Shown piece after piece: positions 33,895 through 45,094 of a stretch of DNA of 64,000 nucleotides (the first letter of the stretch is position 1; every line of letters starts with the position of its first letter). Position numbers and translations under genes: made by a program. This DNA is from Molanna angustata (Eukaryota; Arthropoda; Insecta; Trichoptera; Molannidae): contig OY754972.1 in NCBI GenBank assembly GCA_963576475.1, positions 36,258,970 through 36,322,969 of the forward strand. Reading direction: 5' to 3'. A model generated the notes under the pieces. The model searched no databases. It had not been told where the DNA came from and saw only the letters and a program-made list of their open reading frames with translations.

Positions 33895-34605
33895 TAATTA
33901 ATTGACATAAATTTCATTTCCATTCAATGTTTTTTGTGGTCAATTGTCATAAATTTCATTCAACATGTTTTGTAGAAGATTGATTTTTTTCAACATTCTC
34001 TGTGGTCAATTGACATAAATTTCATTCAACATATTTCGTAGTCCTTTGACACAATTTTCATTTAATGTTTTTTGTGGTCAATTGACAAAAATTTCATTCA
34101 ACATTTTTTGTAGAAGATTGATTTTTTTTCAACATTCTCTGTGGTCAATTGACATAAATTTCATTGACATATTTCCTAGTCATTTGATACAATTTTCATT
34201 TAATGTTTTGTGTGGTCAATTGACATAAATTTCATTCAACATGTTTTGTAGTAGATTGATTTTGTTTCAACATACTCTGGGGTCAATTGACATAAATTTC
34301 ATTCAGCATATTTTGTAGTCGTTTGACACAATTTTCATTTATTGTTTTGTGTGGCCAATTGACACAATTTTCATTCAACATGTTTTGTAGTAGATTTATT
34401 TTGTTTCAACATTCTCTGTGGTCAATCGACATAAATTTCATTCAACATATTTCGTAGTCATTTGACACAATTTTCATTTAATGTTTTGTGTGGTCAATTG
34501 ACATAAATTTAATTCAACAAGTTTTGTAGTCAGTTGACACAATTTTCATTTAATGTGATCAATTTACATAACTTTCATTCAACATGTTTTGTTGTAGGTT
34601 AAATT
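33895..34605. repeat. Tandem repeat with higher-order unit of ~138 bp
   Basis: Four related ~35-bp subunits, carrying e.g. TTTCATTCAACATGTTTTGT, TTCAACATTCTCTGTGGTCA, CATATTTCGTAGTCATTTGA and TTTAATGTTTTGTGTGGTCA, form a block that recurs. The anchor GTAGAAGATT/GTAGTAGATT is at 33972, 34110, 34248 and 34387, i.e. steps of 138, 138 and 139. About 4.5 higher-order units. AT-rich; small frames in it are not genes. Confidence 0.85.
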
Positions 34606-34609
34606 GATG

Positions 34610-35430
34610 AGAATTTGTTAAAAAGTTGTACATGAATAAAAAAATACAATCGGTTTTAATTTGAAATATCTTGTTTCAATCGGTATTTAAATGTACCTTT
34701 TTACTCGTATTTGCGAAATTTCTTTAAAATAATCTAAATTTGGCAAATTGAACCGTACTGAAACATCCATTAAAGAGATTTTTTTTTCAATCGGTCAGAG
34801 AAAATGATTTACCAGTTAATGGTTAGTCAGAAAATGAATGTAGGTACCTGTGTCTAGACAAGTGATTAAACATGCCAATGTTTCTATTTGAGGCATTCAA
34901 TGTCTCATTAAACATTCTTTATTATCCTTCATTTAAATAATCGAATTAATTTTCAGATAGTCTTCATTTTATTTATATATTTATTGCTTAAAAAAAATAA
35001 AAATACTTATTATTTCTTTGATGCAAATAAAGAGATTTTTGAAACGTTGAAAAATAATCAGGAATCAATAGTTGATAGACAGTATAGGGACCACTTCAGA
35101 GCCTAATTCTTTGATAAGCTAAGTATCTGGTTTGATCCATTTATATTTAAAGATTTTGTGTTAAAAAATGGAAATAAATTTATGATCAAAATAAAAAAAA
35201 AATAGTGTTGTTAAAAGTATAATATTATATTGACCGAATTGTCGTGGCGAAAACTCTCGGCCGTAACTGGCCGTTACAAATAGAATATGTGTAGAATTTT
35301 CATTTTTATTTTATTTGACAATTTTTAAATAAACTAGGTATATTTATGTTATTAAATACTTATTTATACCCCACACAAGCGGCGAGTGTATTGCTAAAGG
35401 TTAATTAATTTCAACTAAACCAGTGTTTCT
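34610..35430. other. No gene recognised
   Basis: AT-rich spacer after the satellite. Confidence 0.5.
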
Positions 35431-35432
35431 AG

Positions 35433-35870
35433 TTGGTAAAAAAAAAATATATATATATTGGTAGTATTAAAAATATTAGAAAAGAAGATAGATCTGGATC
35501 TGAATTAAAGCAGCGTAGTTTAGATTTGAATAAATTATTCTGTGACTATTTAAAACACTGCACTTTATATGGCAGCGAAGATTGCACGGAAACTGACAGC
35601 AAATTCTGCGAAGATGCTGGTATTCGAAAGGATTTTGATTCAACAACGAGTTGTAGGTATCTACAACATCTATTAAGCATCCCAACTCTCTAAACATTAA
35701 GATTAAGCAGGCTAAGAAAAGGTAGAGCACGATCAGGATGCACAATGCCATCATCACGGGAAGCAAAAGCTGAGAGACCGAGGATTCGGTGGGAGGATGA
35801 TATTGCAATAGACGCATTCCATCTGTAAGATGTACCAAACTGCAGCAAATGACAGGAAAGTTTTGAGGTA
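35433..35870 (+). pseudogene. Possible non-LTR ORF2 C-terminal remnant
   Basis: After the frame ending at 35693, the downstream sequence reads RPRIRWEDDIAIDAFHL, resembling the GRPR.RW.D.I..D motif of RTE-like C-termini. No other part of the element is clear. The first frame (35433-35693) has no recognised domain. Confidence 0.35.
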
Positions 35871-35879
35871 GAAGGCTGT

Positions 35880-36325
35880 GGCAGTAGATCCATCAAAGAA
35901 GCAACTCTTAAATTAAGAATTTAATATATATTTTCAGAATCAATCCTTTGGGAACTGAGCTTCTATCAACTACATATTTCTATATTTCTTTATCTTTATA
36001 ATGATCGTAAAACGACGATTAAAATGAGCGTCATTTTGGTACCGTAGTTGACTCGAGTTTGCCTGAAGGCTGTTGGAAGTTTACAAAATGTCTTAAGTCC
36101 TTTGGGATTTAATGTTTGAAAATTAGATTAATAACTTTTAAGTGCTTATTTCTCTGTCAAAGTGTATAGGTATTAAGGAATCATCGTGAAGTAAAATTCA
36201 AGAGTCTATAACCTGCAGCACGCGTGCCAGTGCCAAACATATTAAAATTGAAATTGTTGGAATACGACACATGCTTTATTTCCAGGTTCTTCACAGATTT
36301 CACTTTGTGTATGTGAAAAAGAAAT
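35880..36325. other. No gene recognised
   Basis: AT-rich spacer. Confidence 0.5.
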
Positions 36326-36329
36326 ATAC

Positions 36330-36605
36330 ATTACATCACGCCATGTTCCTAACGGGATAGGCAGAGAGAAACGGACGCATTTTTTTCTATCCATCGCCTC
36401 ATCAAATTTCATTTATCTTTTCTTACGTTTCCTTCTTTCGGAATGTCGTTAACATGGACAATGGACAAGCTATTCGATCTTGGACGGCCCAGACCTCTCA
36501 TTCCATTTCTGCCCACTTTGTATATTATTTTCTTCATCAGGCGTTCCTAATACATTCTCCTTATGTGGCCAAACCATCTCAACGTATTCACTTTAATTTT
36601 TTATA
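36330..36605 (-). pseudogene. Non-LTR family B C-terminus
   Basis: The reverse complement reads VNTLRWFGHIRRM, then RN.LMKKI with VGRNGMRGLGRPRSN in order, and ends with the AGGAACATGGCGTGATGT-type 3' terminus near 36335. A copy of the 1193/30794 family in inverse orientation. Confidence 0.6.
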
Positions 36606-36726
36606 ATTGATATCATATTTTATTTTACATTCCTTCCTATTCTTCTAACCCTTATTTATTTAAAGCTATATAAAGGTAAGCACAGGAAAAAAATATATAT
36701 CTCTTCTTACTTATTTATTTCTATTA

Positions 36727-37696
36727 CTAGTTGCATGTAACACATGAGATCCAACTGTCGATAGCGATAGTATGTATAGTTGAAGAATAAAAATCAAACT
36801 ATAAACCCATAAATCCAAATTATTGAAAATTTTAACACATGTTGGTATGTATGTCAAAATAGGACAGTATGGAGGTCAGTCCTCTTTTCCTACCCGGAAT
36901 ATGAAAACAGCATGATGGTTCTGTATGTATGTTTGGACATTAAGATCCTATCAAACTATTAAGTCTTCTTACATATTGTGTATAGGCGACTGCCATACAA
37001 ATTGTATGAAGCAATGTTATCACTAAATTCAATTTTTATAAAAATTGTTAAAAAAAATTTGAGATGTACAAATACAATGTTAATATTTTTTATAGAAAAT
37101 TAAATTATCTAGTTGGGGTGTTTCGGCTTTTTTCGATATTTAAAAAAGTCTGGAAATATAGGCAGTTAAACTCATAAATTTATCAAAAAAAAAATATTTT
37201 TCTTAATAAATGTTTGAGAAACCCTGTTATTTTAAAAAAAAAATTAATTTGATATTTTGTATTTTTCTATGTTTATTCCAATTTTCAGCGTTCTATCTTT
37301 TATGGTTTCTGAGATATATGGAAAAATAAACCAAAATTTCAAAAGTTGATAACCCCTGACTGAAACAAAAATTCACAATTCTGAGTATAAAAAGTTTTGT
37401 AGGCCTATAACTATTTATATATTCTTAAAATTTGGGTTCTGTAAATTGAGCGGATCAAAGGTTATAAGGGGACACACACACCCACACACACACACAAAAC
37501 TCACATAAAATGTTCTACTCCGAATTCTGAGTAAATCCATGTATGGGAACATATATGCTGCGAGGCCTCTAGTTGGTGTTATTAGCATGCAAAAGTCCAC
37601 TACGCCATACAAAATGTTCCTTCGTACACGCATCTTGGCTTAATTATGTCGATTCATTCAGAGAATTGAATTCTCATGAACGAATCGACAGTTGGA
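36727..37696 (-). mobile_element. Helitron-like element, full length (970 bp)
   Basis: Minus strand: 5' TCCAACTGTCGATTCGTTCA at 37696, preceded by A; 3' CTAG at 36730-36727. The next base on the minus strand is T, as required. Short CA microsatellite at 37471-37497. The 3' hairpin and offset inverted repeat are conserved. It lacks Rep/helicase. Confidence 0.87.
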
Positions 37697-37699
37697 TTA

Positions 37700-38325
37700 A
37701 GAAGACATTGTACCTAAAGGAATTTTCAATTAATTAAAATGTAGTATAAAAGCATATCTAATTTAATGTCATAGTTCTTGAAGGTATTTGTGGTTCCAGC
37801 ATTGAACACTATCCAACAAATTTTGTAGTCAACCTGCTCTGGACACTTCAAACAGAGTAGTTCGCTAAAAATATTACTAGCGCAAAAAAACATGTACACT
37901 ATTTACTTTTATTTTGAAAATATTTTACTTACCTAAATAATTCATAAGCAAATTGATAATAATTTTCAAAATTTGCACGAAAAAGTCAAACACGGTAGTG
38001 TTCTACTTTGAATTAAAAATTTTAATATAACAAGTAATGTTATTTGATATAGAGATTATTTTCACATTTTTCAATTCGAAAACGAATGAAAATGACTCAA
38101 TTGATAATAATTACTAAGGTGTAATAACAATTATTATATTCTAAGACAGACAATGTCTAATAGTTGTTGCTTATAATGAATGATCTTCCGGAGGGTTGTG
38201 GGACAGTTTACTGCTTTCATTTTATCGCGAGGATTATTAATAACAGAGCGATTATTGTTCTCAATATTGAAGTATGATATTATTTTCAAAATCTGTCAAA
38301 GTAAGTTAATAGATGTACGAAAAGA
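37700..38325. other. No gene recognised
   Basis: AT-rich spacer. Confidence 0.5.
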
Positions 38326-38327
38326 CT

Positions 38328-38468
38328 TGTAGTGTGGAGACCAAGAGGCGGCAAGAGACTACAAGGGCGGCCTACTAACATATGGATAGGAGACATCAAA
38401 AGATTCGTTGGATGCCAGTAGAGTCCACAGAAACGGGAATAGCGGAGTAGGAGAGTCTATAATATCCT
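38328..38468 (+). pseudogene. Non-LTR family A C-terminal scrap
   Basis: LVVWRPRGGKRLQGRPTNIW followed by IGDIKRFVGCQ matches the family-A motif WRPR.GKRS.GRP..RW.DDI. Stops follow; the last part is barely recognisable. Confidence 0.55.
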
Positions 38469-38469
38469 G

Positions 38470-39020
38470 CTTTGGGCAAACATGGGCTGATAATTATGAA
38501 GATGAAATAACGACATATAGTTTTGATTATGATAGTTTTGTAACATACCCATTAATATTTGTCTGCGTTCAGTTGATTTGAATAAATCTGCGAACCAACC
38601 TGGAACAAAGCAAATAAAAACATCTTTAATTAAATCGATAGATAAATAAAACAAATAACTAGAGGGTACCGACAAATTAACGTTTGTATTAGTTTTCATT
38701 GTAGGTTTACTTTACAAACACTTGCGTACCAGCAAGTTCAGAGTAGCGCTTCCACTCTTGTCTTGACATTTATTTATTTATTTTAGCATCAATTGTTTTT
38801 ATACGTAAATAAAATATACACACATTGAAATACAAAATCACAGAAAAATAAAACCAATCAAATAACTTCGTAACACAAGGCTAGGGCTTTTTGTACCACC
38901 CAACTACATAAGGGGTAGAGGACATAATTTTCTGAACGTCCCCATTCATAATTTTCTGATATAGTGGCCCGCAGCATTATGGAAAAATTGAACTCGCTCT
39001 CGGACGAGGTAGATAATATT
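38470..39020. other. Unique-looking spacer before the satellite
   Basis: No domain recognised. The stretch 38880-39020 is less AT-rich and leads directly into the first satellite unit. Confidence 0.45.
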
Positions 39021-39024
39021 TTCC

Positions 39025-39709
39025 ATTGGAATATAGGGCGCTTCAATTCGTACCTTAAACAGAGATAGCCGTCATCGAACCGCATAACACACTATAATTG
39101 GCAGCAGCTGTCGTGTGATTACATTGGAATATAGGGCGCTTCAAATCATACCTTAAACAGAGATAGCCGTCATCGAACCGCATATCACACTATAATTGGC
39201 AGCAGCTGTCGTGTGATTACATTGGAATATAGGGCTATTCAAATCGTACCTTAAACAGAGATAGCCGTCATCGATCCGCATATCACACTATAATTGGCAG
39301 CAGCTGTCGTGAGTTTCATTGGAATATAGGGCGCTTCAAATCGTACCTTAAACAGAGATAGCCGTCATCGAACCGCATATCACACTATAATTGGCAGCAG
39401 CTGTCGTGTGATTACATTGGAATATAGGGCTATTCAAATCGTACCTTAAACAGAGATAGCCGTCATCGAACCGCATATCACACTATAATTGGCAGCAGCT
39501 GTCGTGTGATTACATTGGAATATAGGGCTATTCAAATCATACCTTAAACAGAGATAGCCGTCATCGAACCGCATAACACACTATAATTGGCAGCAGCTGT
39601 CGTGTGATTACATTGGAATATAGGGCGCTTCAAATCGTACCTTAAACAGAGATAGCCGTCATCAAACCGCATATCACACTATAATTGGCAGCAGCTGTAG
39701 TGTGATTAC
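39025..39709. repeat. Satellite, seven copies of a 98-bp unit
   Basis: The word ATTGGAATATAGGG starts at 39025, 39123, 39221, 39318, 39416, 39514 and 39612 (steps of 98, 98, 97, 98, 98, 98). Units contain ACCTTAAACAGAGATAGCCG, TCATCGAACCGCAT and TTGGCAGCAGCTGTCGTG. Units are very similar, with alternates GCGCTTC/CTATTC and ATATCACAC/ATAACACAC. The array ends at GATTACG followed by an A run. Not a CRISPR: there are no unique spacers. Confidence 0.95.
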
Positions 39710-39794
39710 GAAAAAAAAGTGTTAAGCGTAAAATTAATAAATTATAGTAATTACTGTATTTTTTACTGTACTTATTTTAAAATAATTGAAATTT

Positions 39795-39985
39795 TTTAAT
39801 ATATCATTTCACCACCCATTCTGAATGTTTCATTTTTAGGTGAGATGATACTGTTGTGTATAAATACACGCACGTGTCGTGCTTCCTTTTATAAGGTAAT
39901 GCATACCCGCACACATGTCGCTAATTACATAAATGCTGTGATGGTATGAATGATTGAAAATGCTGTGATGGTATGAATGAATGAA
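39795..39985 (+). repeat. Dispersed repeat R3, copy 2
   Basis: TTCACCACCCATTCTGAATG, ATTTTTAGGTGAGATGA, ACACGCACGTGTCGTG and TTTTATAAGGTAATGCATAC match 50742-50866 in order. It ends with AATGCTGTGATGGTATGAATGA repeated twice in shortened form (39932 and 39958). Confidence 0.6.
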
Positions 39986-39989
39986 CCTG

Positions 39990-41520
39990 TGTTTTCAACC
40001 AAGTAAATTTATGAAAAACTATTCTTCACACAATTTTTGCTTCTCTGGGTTGGAAAAAATGGTAAGTTGGATGTTATATTGTTGGTTAGTTACCGTTTGG
40101 CAATGAATGCGCCACGTCTTGCATCGGGTGCTGTAAAGTTTTTATAATTATTATTTTTGTTATTAATCGTGGTTGGCAACATGTCCGGAGATCCATATTA
40201 TGTTATGTACAAGTATATACATAAATGAAGAATGAAGATTAACTAATAGTTTCTTGTTGACAGTTTGACATATGACATTGTATGTATGTAGTTGTACATA
40301 GGTTGGTAGGTAATATGTTAAACCAGGATTAGTTATCTAACAGTTTTATTAACTCCATGTGACAGTTTAAGTAATGCTGTTATAATTATTACAGTATGCC
40401 GAGATTAAAGTTAAGGCTTTCAGACGACGGGGATTATATACTTGGAGTTAATTGCATATTAATCACAAGATCGACACTTAAAGTAAAGAAAAAAAAAATA
40501 TTTTTGACTAAATCGACTAATCAATTCGACGTTAATTTATTTTCAGCGATAATGCAAGAGGGTCCGATTTTAATAATTTTATTTATTTATTTATTTTTCA
40601 GTTCTTTTTAAACTGAGCGGTTATTTTAAAACAAATTCCATTTTTATGCGACCAATCTCTGTCTGCATATGTATCAAAAGAAAATTCTTTCCACATTATC
40701 CATTCTGAATTTATTGCAATTTTTATGAGCATTAAAACAAGAATCCTCCAAAAATAGCCTAAATATCTCATTGATTTATGTGTCTTATACTATTCCTAAA
40801 CGAATGCATTCCGACTCAAAAATATTCATCAATTTTGAAACATTTGATGTTTTCTATTAATTTTTTTCTGACAAATTTTTAAAATTTTGTTGCTTAGGTA
40901 AACCATTCTTCATTTGGGCAAAAAAAAATGTTATACGTTCTTCTGATATTCCTTTGGTAGGGACATGTGTTTCTGATGAAATTACCTCTAGTAAATATCC
41001 TTTAATTTACATATTTTCGTCTTCATCTATATAAATATCTTTTAAATAACATATTTTAGAAATTGTACTATTTTAGATAGCAAACATATTAACTTATACA
41101 TACATAACTTATAAACGAAACTTGAAAGATTACCTAAAATAGAAATAATATTTTAAGATAATATTTCACACTCAATTACGTATTGTATATTTATACAAAA
41201 TTACGTTATAATATTCACATGAAATTTTTGAGATATCCGTGTTTCTTTTACTCTTTTTCAATTAATTTTGAAATTTAAATAAGTATTATCAAATAATAAT
41301 ATCACGTACATACATACATTTAGCCTTTTTGTCTTTACGCTATATTCAAGAAGTGTATCCAAAAATGTACCATAAGGAAGGAATCTTACATTGAGATAGT
41401 CTGGTCAATAATGTCAACAAGGCGGCTTACTATGGTCGCAGTTTACAGAGTAAACTAAACAGGCTTGTGAAGTGGAATAAATTGCTCTTAAAATACCTAC
41501 TTTGTTTCGTAGAGCAAACA
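39990..41520. other. No gene recognised
   Basis: AT-rich. The frame at 40396-40611 has an ordinary ATG context but low-complexity, hydrophobic content and no domain; I do not call it a gene. Confidence 0.45.
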
Positions 41521-41526
41521 ATTAAG

Positions 41527-41725
41527 ACCACAAAGCGGCACACATTGGCCGCATATTTCATGGTGACAGATATGGATTTCTGCAACTCATAGTGGAAGGA
41601 AAGGTAGAGAGAGAACGGACTATGGGGCGTAAAATAATATATTGGCTTAAAAATATCTGGCTGATTTCGAATGCGGCGTTACTCATTAGGTTAATAGCGC
41701 AATATCTTTAAATAGAGTCAGGAGT
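41527..41725 (+). pseudogene. Non-LTR ORF2 C-terminal fragment (family F)
   Basis: RRHIGRIFHGDRYGFLQLIV, EGKVERERTMGRKI and YWLKNIW correspond to the LGH..R...Y.LL.LI..GKIEGKRS.GR...SWL.N.R motif of an RTE-like element. No RT core. The preceding ~120 bases may belong to it but are too diverged. Confidence 0.6.
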
Positions 41726-41729
41726 GAGC

Positions 41730-43280
41730 ATCCTAACCTAAGTTGGAATGATTTTGTATAATGTGGCTGAAGTTTTGTACGGAATATTGGTCATGATACA
41801 ATAATTTTAATTTAATATGGAAAGGTCGCATGTTGAACTAGCTCGGACATTGTATTTTACATATTTCCTCCGTATGTCCGCTGACAGCATCAGCAACAGT
41901 GTTGGCCGAGACTGTACACTACAGATCTGCATCGAGCCGATTTGACAAGGGAATAGACAAAGGAGTTGGCTCAAGACAGAAGATCTGGGAAAAAACTGGG
42001 TGACGACTATATGCTCCACTTACCTATATGCTAATACATATTTTTCATCATGACAAAGTATGGCGGCTGTATCCAAATACTCTTTGTGTGGGTTGTCTTC
42101 ATGCTGAATGAACAAAGAACACTAGATACTAAAGAACCTATTGGAGATTTAGTTCACTGCATCTGTACCTTTATTCCTATTCACGTGTAATATTTTGCGA
42201 CAAGTTCCGCTAATCTATATGTATGACAAAATGTAAAATGAATGTCACGTATCAGGAGCTGTCATTCATAACTATGTGTGTACGCGTTGCTTTATGTCTT
42301 TACACAAAATTAAACTTTGAGAAGAAATTCAACTGTCGAATGTCATACGTATTTCGCTCAAATCAGAATACCGCGTTACGAACGGCGAATGGAAGTTTTC
42401 TCGACATATTGCGCGGTAGTTTACACGGGCTAGTAGATCTGCTATAAGAAACGCATGTAGCGTATAAACTTGTGTATATTGTTGGAACCGGAATAGACCT
42501 GCTGGTCTGTGAGTGAATATGATATTATTGTCCTTCTGTAACTATATTCATATAATTGTTAGCTGCCATGTGACATACAAGGATAAAATTGAAGTTAAAT
42601 CCGATATTGAATTGGTATGAGTATTAAGGTTGTATAGACTCACGGTACGGTACGTTAAGTTTTACAGGTTTCCTAACTAGTCTCATAGGATTTAGGTCAC
42701 AGGTCACAAACTATCTCCGTAACGTTAATTAGAACATTGATTTGAACCGCAGTTCTCAGGATTTAATAGGTTAAATGTTAATTATAACCTAATCAAGTAA
42801 GAGACTATTACGCCTTGTCCCTAATATGGTATATAGTTATAGAGAGATGTGAGCGGTACTAAAAATTTAAAATACCATTTTTTACTTGCGCATGGTTCCA
42901 TTTCCTTGTTGTTCTCAGAAGTCAGTATGATAGGTGATATACCTACGGCTTACTATCGCATGGTACCAGCGAAACCGCTATAGCATTGGACCTTTCCCAA
43001 AATACATTGAAATGTAGTAAGTATATGTAATGTTGGTACAGTAGGCTTCTATCAGAAAATTATTATACATTGTCAATGTTATAAATAGGTATGAGAATTT
43101 TTGGAATATTTTTTACTAACATCACGTGTCTGTCTGTAACGGTATTTTGTGTATTCCCTTTCTAAATTTGTGTATTCCCGATGACAAAACACGTTAAAAC
43201 TGTTTTCAGCTTGATTCGTTTGATATTTATATAGAATTGAACAATTTTATATTTCATTCAAAGTAAACATCTTATTGCAT
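41730..43280. other. No gene recognised
   Basis: Mixed AT-rich sequence. Frames at 41807 and 42223 have no domain or context that supports them. Confidence 0.45.
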
Positions 43281-43284
43281 TAAA

Positions 43285-43534
43285 CCAGGGGATAAGTCCG
43301 GCTAAGCGGTGGAATCAAAATCCTCATGATAACCCATATCGTGGATATAATCATATTATGGAGTCCTATGATGTCTCAAGATATTATAGAACTCCGTATG
43401 ATAATTATATCGACTAAATACATTCTTAAGATATTATCTTAACATATTATAGAACTCCATACGATAATTATATCCACTACATGGGTTGTCATGATGGTTT
43501 TGATTCCAACGTTTGACCGGACTTGCCCCCCAGG
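43285..43534. mobile_element. Long-TIR MITE (~250 bp)
   Basis: The left end (CCAGGGGATAAGTCCGG at 43285) and the reverse complement of the right end (CCTGGGGGGCAAGTCCGG from 43534) match over about 75 bp. Shared words are TGGAATCAAAA, CATCATGA/CTCATGATAACCCAT and GTGGATATAAT. The centre repeats TATTATAGAACTCC. No coding. Target duplication not resolved (CCA occurs next to both inner GGGG/CCCC ends). Confidence 0.75.
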
Positions 43535-43756
43535 AAAATTTTATATGAATTTCTTTATAAGTGAAAAAACTATGAAAAGGATGTTTTCGTTTTTTTTTTT
43601 TTGTTAAAATAATGAATTCATTAATAAGGTAGCTATTCACTGAAGTCCGCGAACAAGTCAATAAAGCATCTGTCGTATCTGGATGTCTAAAAGTATGGTC
43701 TGCTAAAATAAACACATGCGTATTGACAGTAAGTCAGAATATTATATAAGACATGC

Positions 43757-44120
43757 GTGCGACTGATCATGACTTATGCTGTGGAAACGCGAGCAGACAC
43801 TGTACGAACCAAGGGGCTCTTAAGGATAACGGAAATGAAGGTTCTAACGTCAATCACTGGAAAAACTCTCCGAGATCGTGTTTGCAATGTTCAAATAAGG
43901 AAAATATGCAGAATAGAGGACACCGTTCGGTGGAGTAGATCCAGAAGAAGACATTGGAGGTACCACATAGCCAGAAGGGACAGTGATAGACTTGCGTATA
44001 TAGCGGCGAATGAAATCCCCTCTGGTCGCCGTCTAACCGGAAGACTTCGTCATCCCAGGAGGCATAATTTCTGAAGAACAGACCAAATAGGTCCGTTAAA
44101 CGAAGAAGAAGAAGAAGATT
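43757..44120 (+). pseudogene. Non-LTR ORF2 C-terminus (family D)
   Basis: One 105-codon frame: MTYAVETRADTVRTKGLL, TEMKVLTSITGKTLRDRV, CRIEDTVRWSRSRRRHW, IAANEIPSGRRLTGR. This is the RTE-like C-terminal region after RT (YA.ETR..T..TK..L...EMK.LR.I.GKTL.DR). It ends in (GAA)n at 44103-44118, a simple-repeat tail typical of RTE-type elements. The frame starts in the thumb, so it is 5' truncated. Confidence 0.72.
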
Positions 44121-44164
44121 AATAAGGTTTAATTTTTTTCTTATCGAGTACATACAACGATATC

Positions 44165-44485
44165 TCTTTCAAGATGAAAATAAATGCCCTAAGGTGGTTT
44201 GGCTACATAAAAATAATGATTGATTATTTTCTGACGAAAATAAGTAAATATTGATGATAAAAGAGGAACGAAAAGTAGAGGTCGGCCAAAGAAAAATTGG
44301 CAAGATCACATACATTGAATTTTGAAGGATATATACGTTAGAAGTAAAAATAATAGAAAAGCATGTATAAGACGATGCATGGACGTGAATGAAGCGAAAA
44401 ATGTCAAGATAGGGGTGTTTGGCGTTCGGTTTTCTCGGCTAACCCTAAATCGGGAAATGGCGTGATGGTATGGTATGATATGGTA
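44165..44485 (+). pseudogene. Non-LTR family B C-terminus, decayed
   Basis: MKINALRWFGY opens it; then RGRPKKNW and NRKACIRRCMDVNEAKNV appear in shifted frames. It ends with GGGAAATGGCGTGATGGTAT, the family-B 3' terminus. Confidence 0.6.
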
Positions 44486-44503
44486 ATGGAAGTTCATAAT
44501 ATT

Positions 44504-44718
44504 AGATGGGTCGGCGGCAGAGCGGTTAGCGCGCTGGGTTAGTAATCCAGTGGTCGCGAGTTCGAATCCTGCCTCGACCGATTTCGTTCACCTATAGCAC
44601 AAGCATTTATTTGCTTATTTTAGGGAACGTAGGAAGATGTATATGTACTTGTTTAACAAGGACATATTCATTTTTTTTAAAAAAAAAAAAAAATTTCTTT
44701 AGAATTGCGAATACCAAA
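44504..44718 (+). mobile_element. SINE family 1 copy, best preserved
   Basis: The tRNA-like head starts GGGTCGGCGGCAGAGCGGTT. The anticodon arm CTGGG-TTAGTAA-TCCAG would give anticodon AGU (Thr), and the T arm contains GCGAGTTCGAATCCTGC (B box GTTCGAATCC). The body reads ATTTCGTTCACCTATAGCAC, GGGAACGTAGGAAGATGTAT and GTTTAACAAGGACA, then T and A runs. TTCATAATATT at 44493-44503 and 44719-44729 is a plausible 11-bp target duplication. The head is not a functional tRNA gene: the acceptor 3' strand runs on into SINE body. Confidence 0.8.
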
Positions 44719-44828
44719 TTCATAATATTGAATTGATATTTTCAAACTATTATAAATGCTAGGATGCATGTATGATAAAAACACATATTTTTTATTATGA
44801 ATGATTTTGTTTAAATCATAAACCATTG

Positions 44829-45035
44829 TCGGCCTTCGTGGCTAAGTTGGTTAGGTATCTGGCTGCTGATCCAAAGGTTCCGGGTTCGATTCCCGGTGGA
44901 GACACAGTTTTTAATTGTGTTTTCAGTCTGGATCTGTGAGATGATTAATATCGTAAGTCTCCAGAATGTGGCAACTTGATACTGGATGCGTGTTAAATAA
45001 ATATTTGACATACCTAGTACCTGTTAGTTGCCTAA
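44829..45035 (+). mobile_element. SINE family 2 copy, full length
   Basis: TCGGCCTTCGTGGCTAAGTT, then box B GGGTTCGATTCCCGGTGG, body CAGTCTGGATCTGTGAGATG, TAAGTCTCCAGAATGTGG, GGATGCGTGTTAAATAAATA, CCTGTTAGTTGCC. Near-identical in layout to 59766. The minus-strand frame across it is a shadow. Confidence 0.85.
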
Positions 45036-45069
45036 GAATTAATCTAAAGTAATAAAGCAATGATAGTGT

Positions 45070-45090
45070 ATGTGTGTGTGTGTGTGTTTA
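45070..45090. repeat. (TG)n microsatellite
   Basis: Short TG run following the SINE. Confidence 0.85.
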
Positions 45091-45094
45091 TCTC

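Noticed and set aside
39025..39709. CRISPR-like array
   Set aside because: Whole 98-bp units repeat with no unique spacers, and the DNA is eukaryotic.
40396..40611. 71-codon frame
   Set aside because: Low-complexity and hydrophobic, no domain, no splice or promoter context.
44508..44582. A tRNA-Thr gene
   Set aside because: The cloverleaf-like head continues into a SINE body shared by several copies, so it is tRNA-derived, not a tRNA gene.
44829..44905. A tRNA gene at the SINE family 2 head
   Set aside because: Same head-body unit occurs repeatedly; the anticodon stem pairs poorly.
44855..45035. Hammerhead in SINE family 2 body (CTGTGAGACGA...)
   Set aside because: No GAAAC box follows in the right place.
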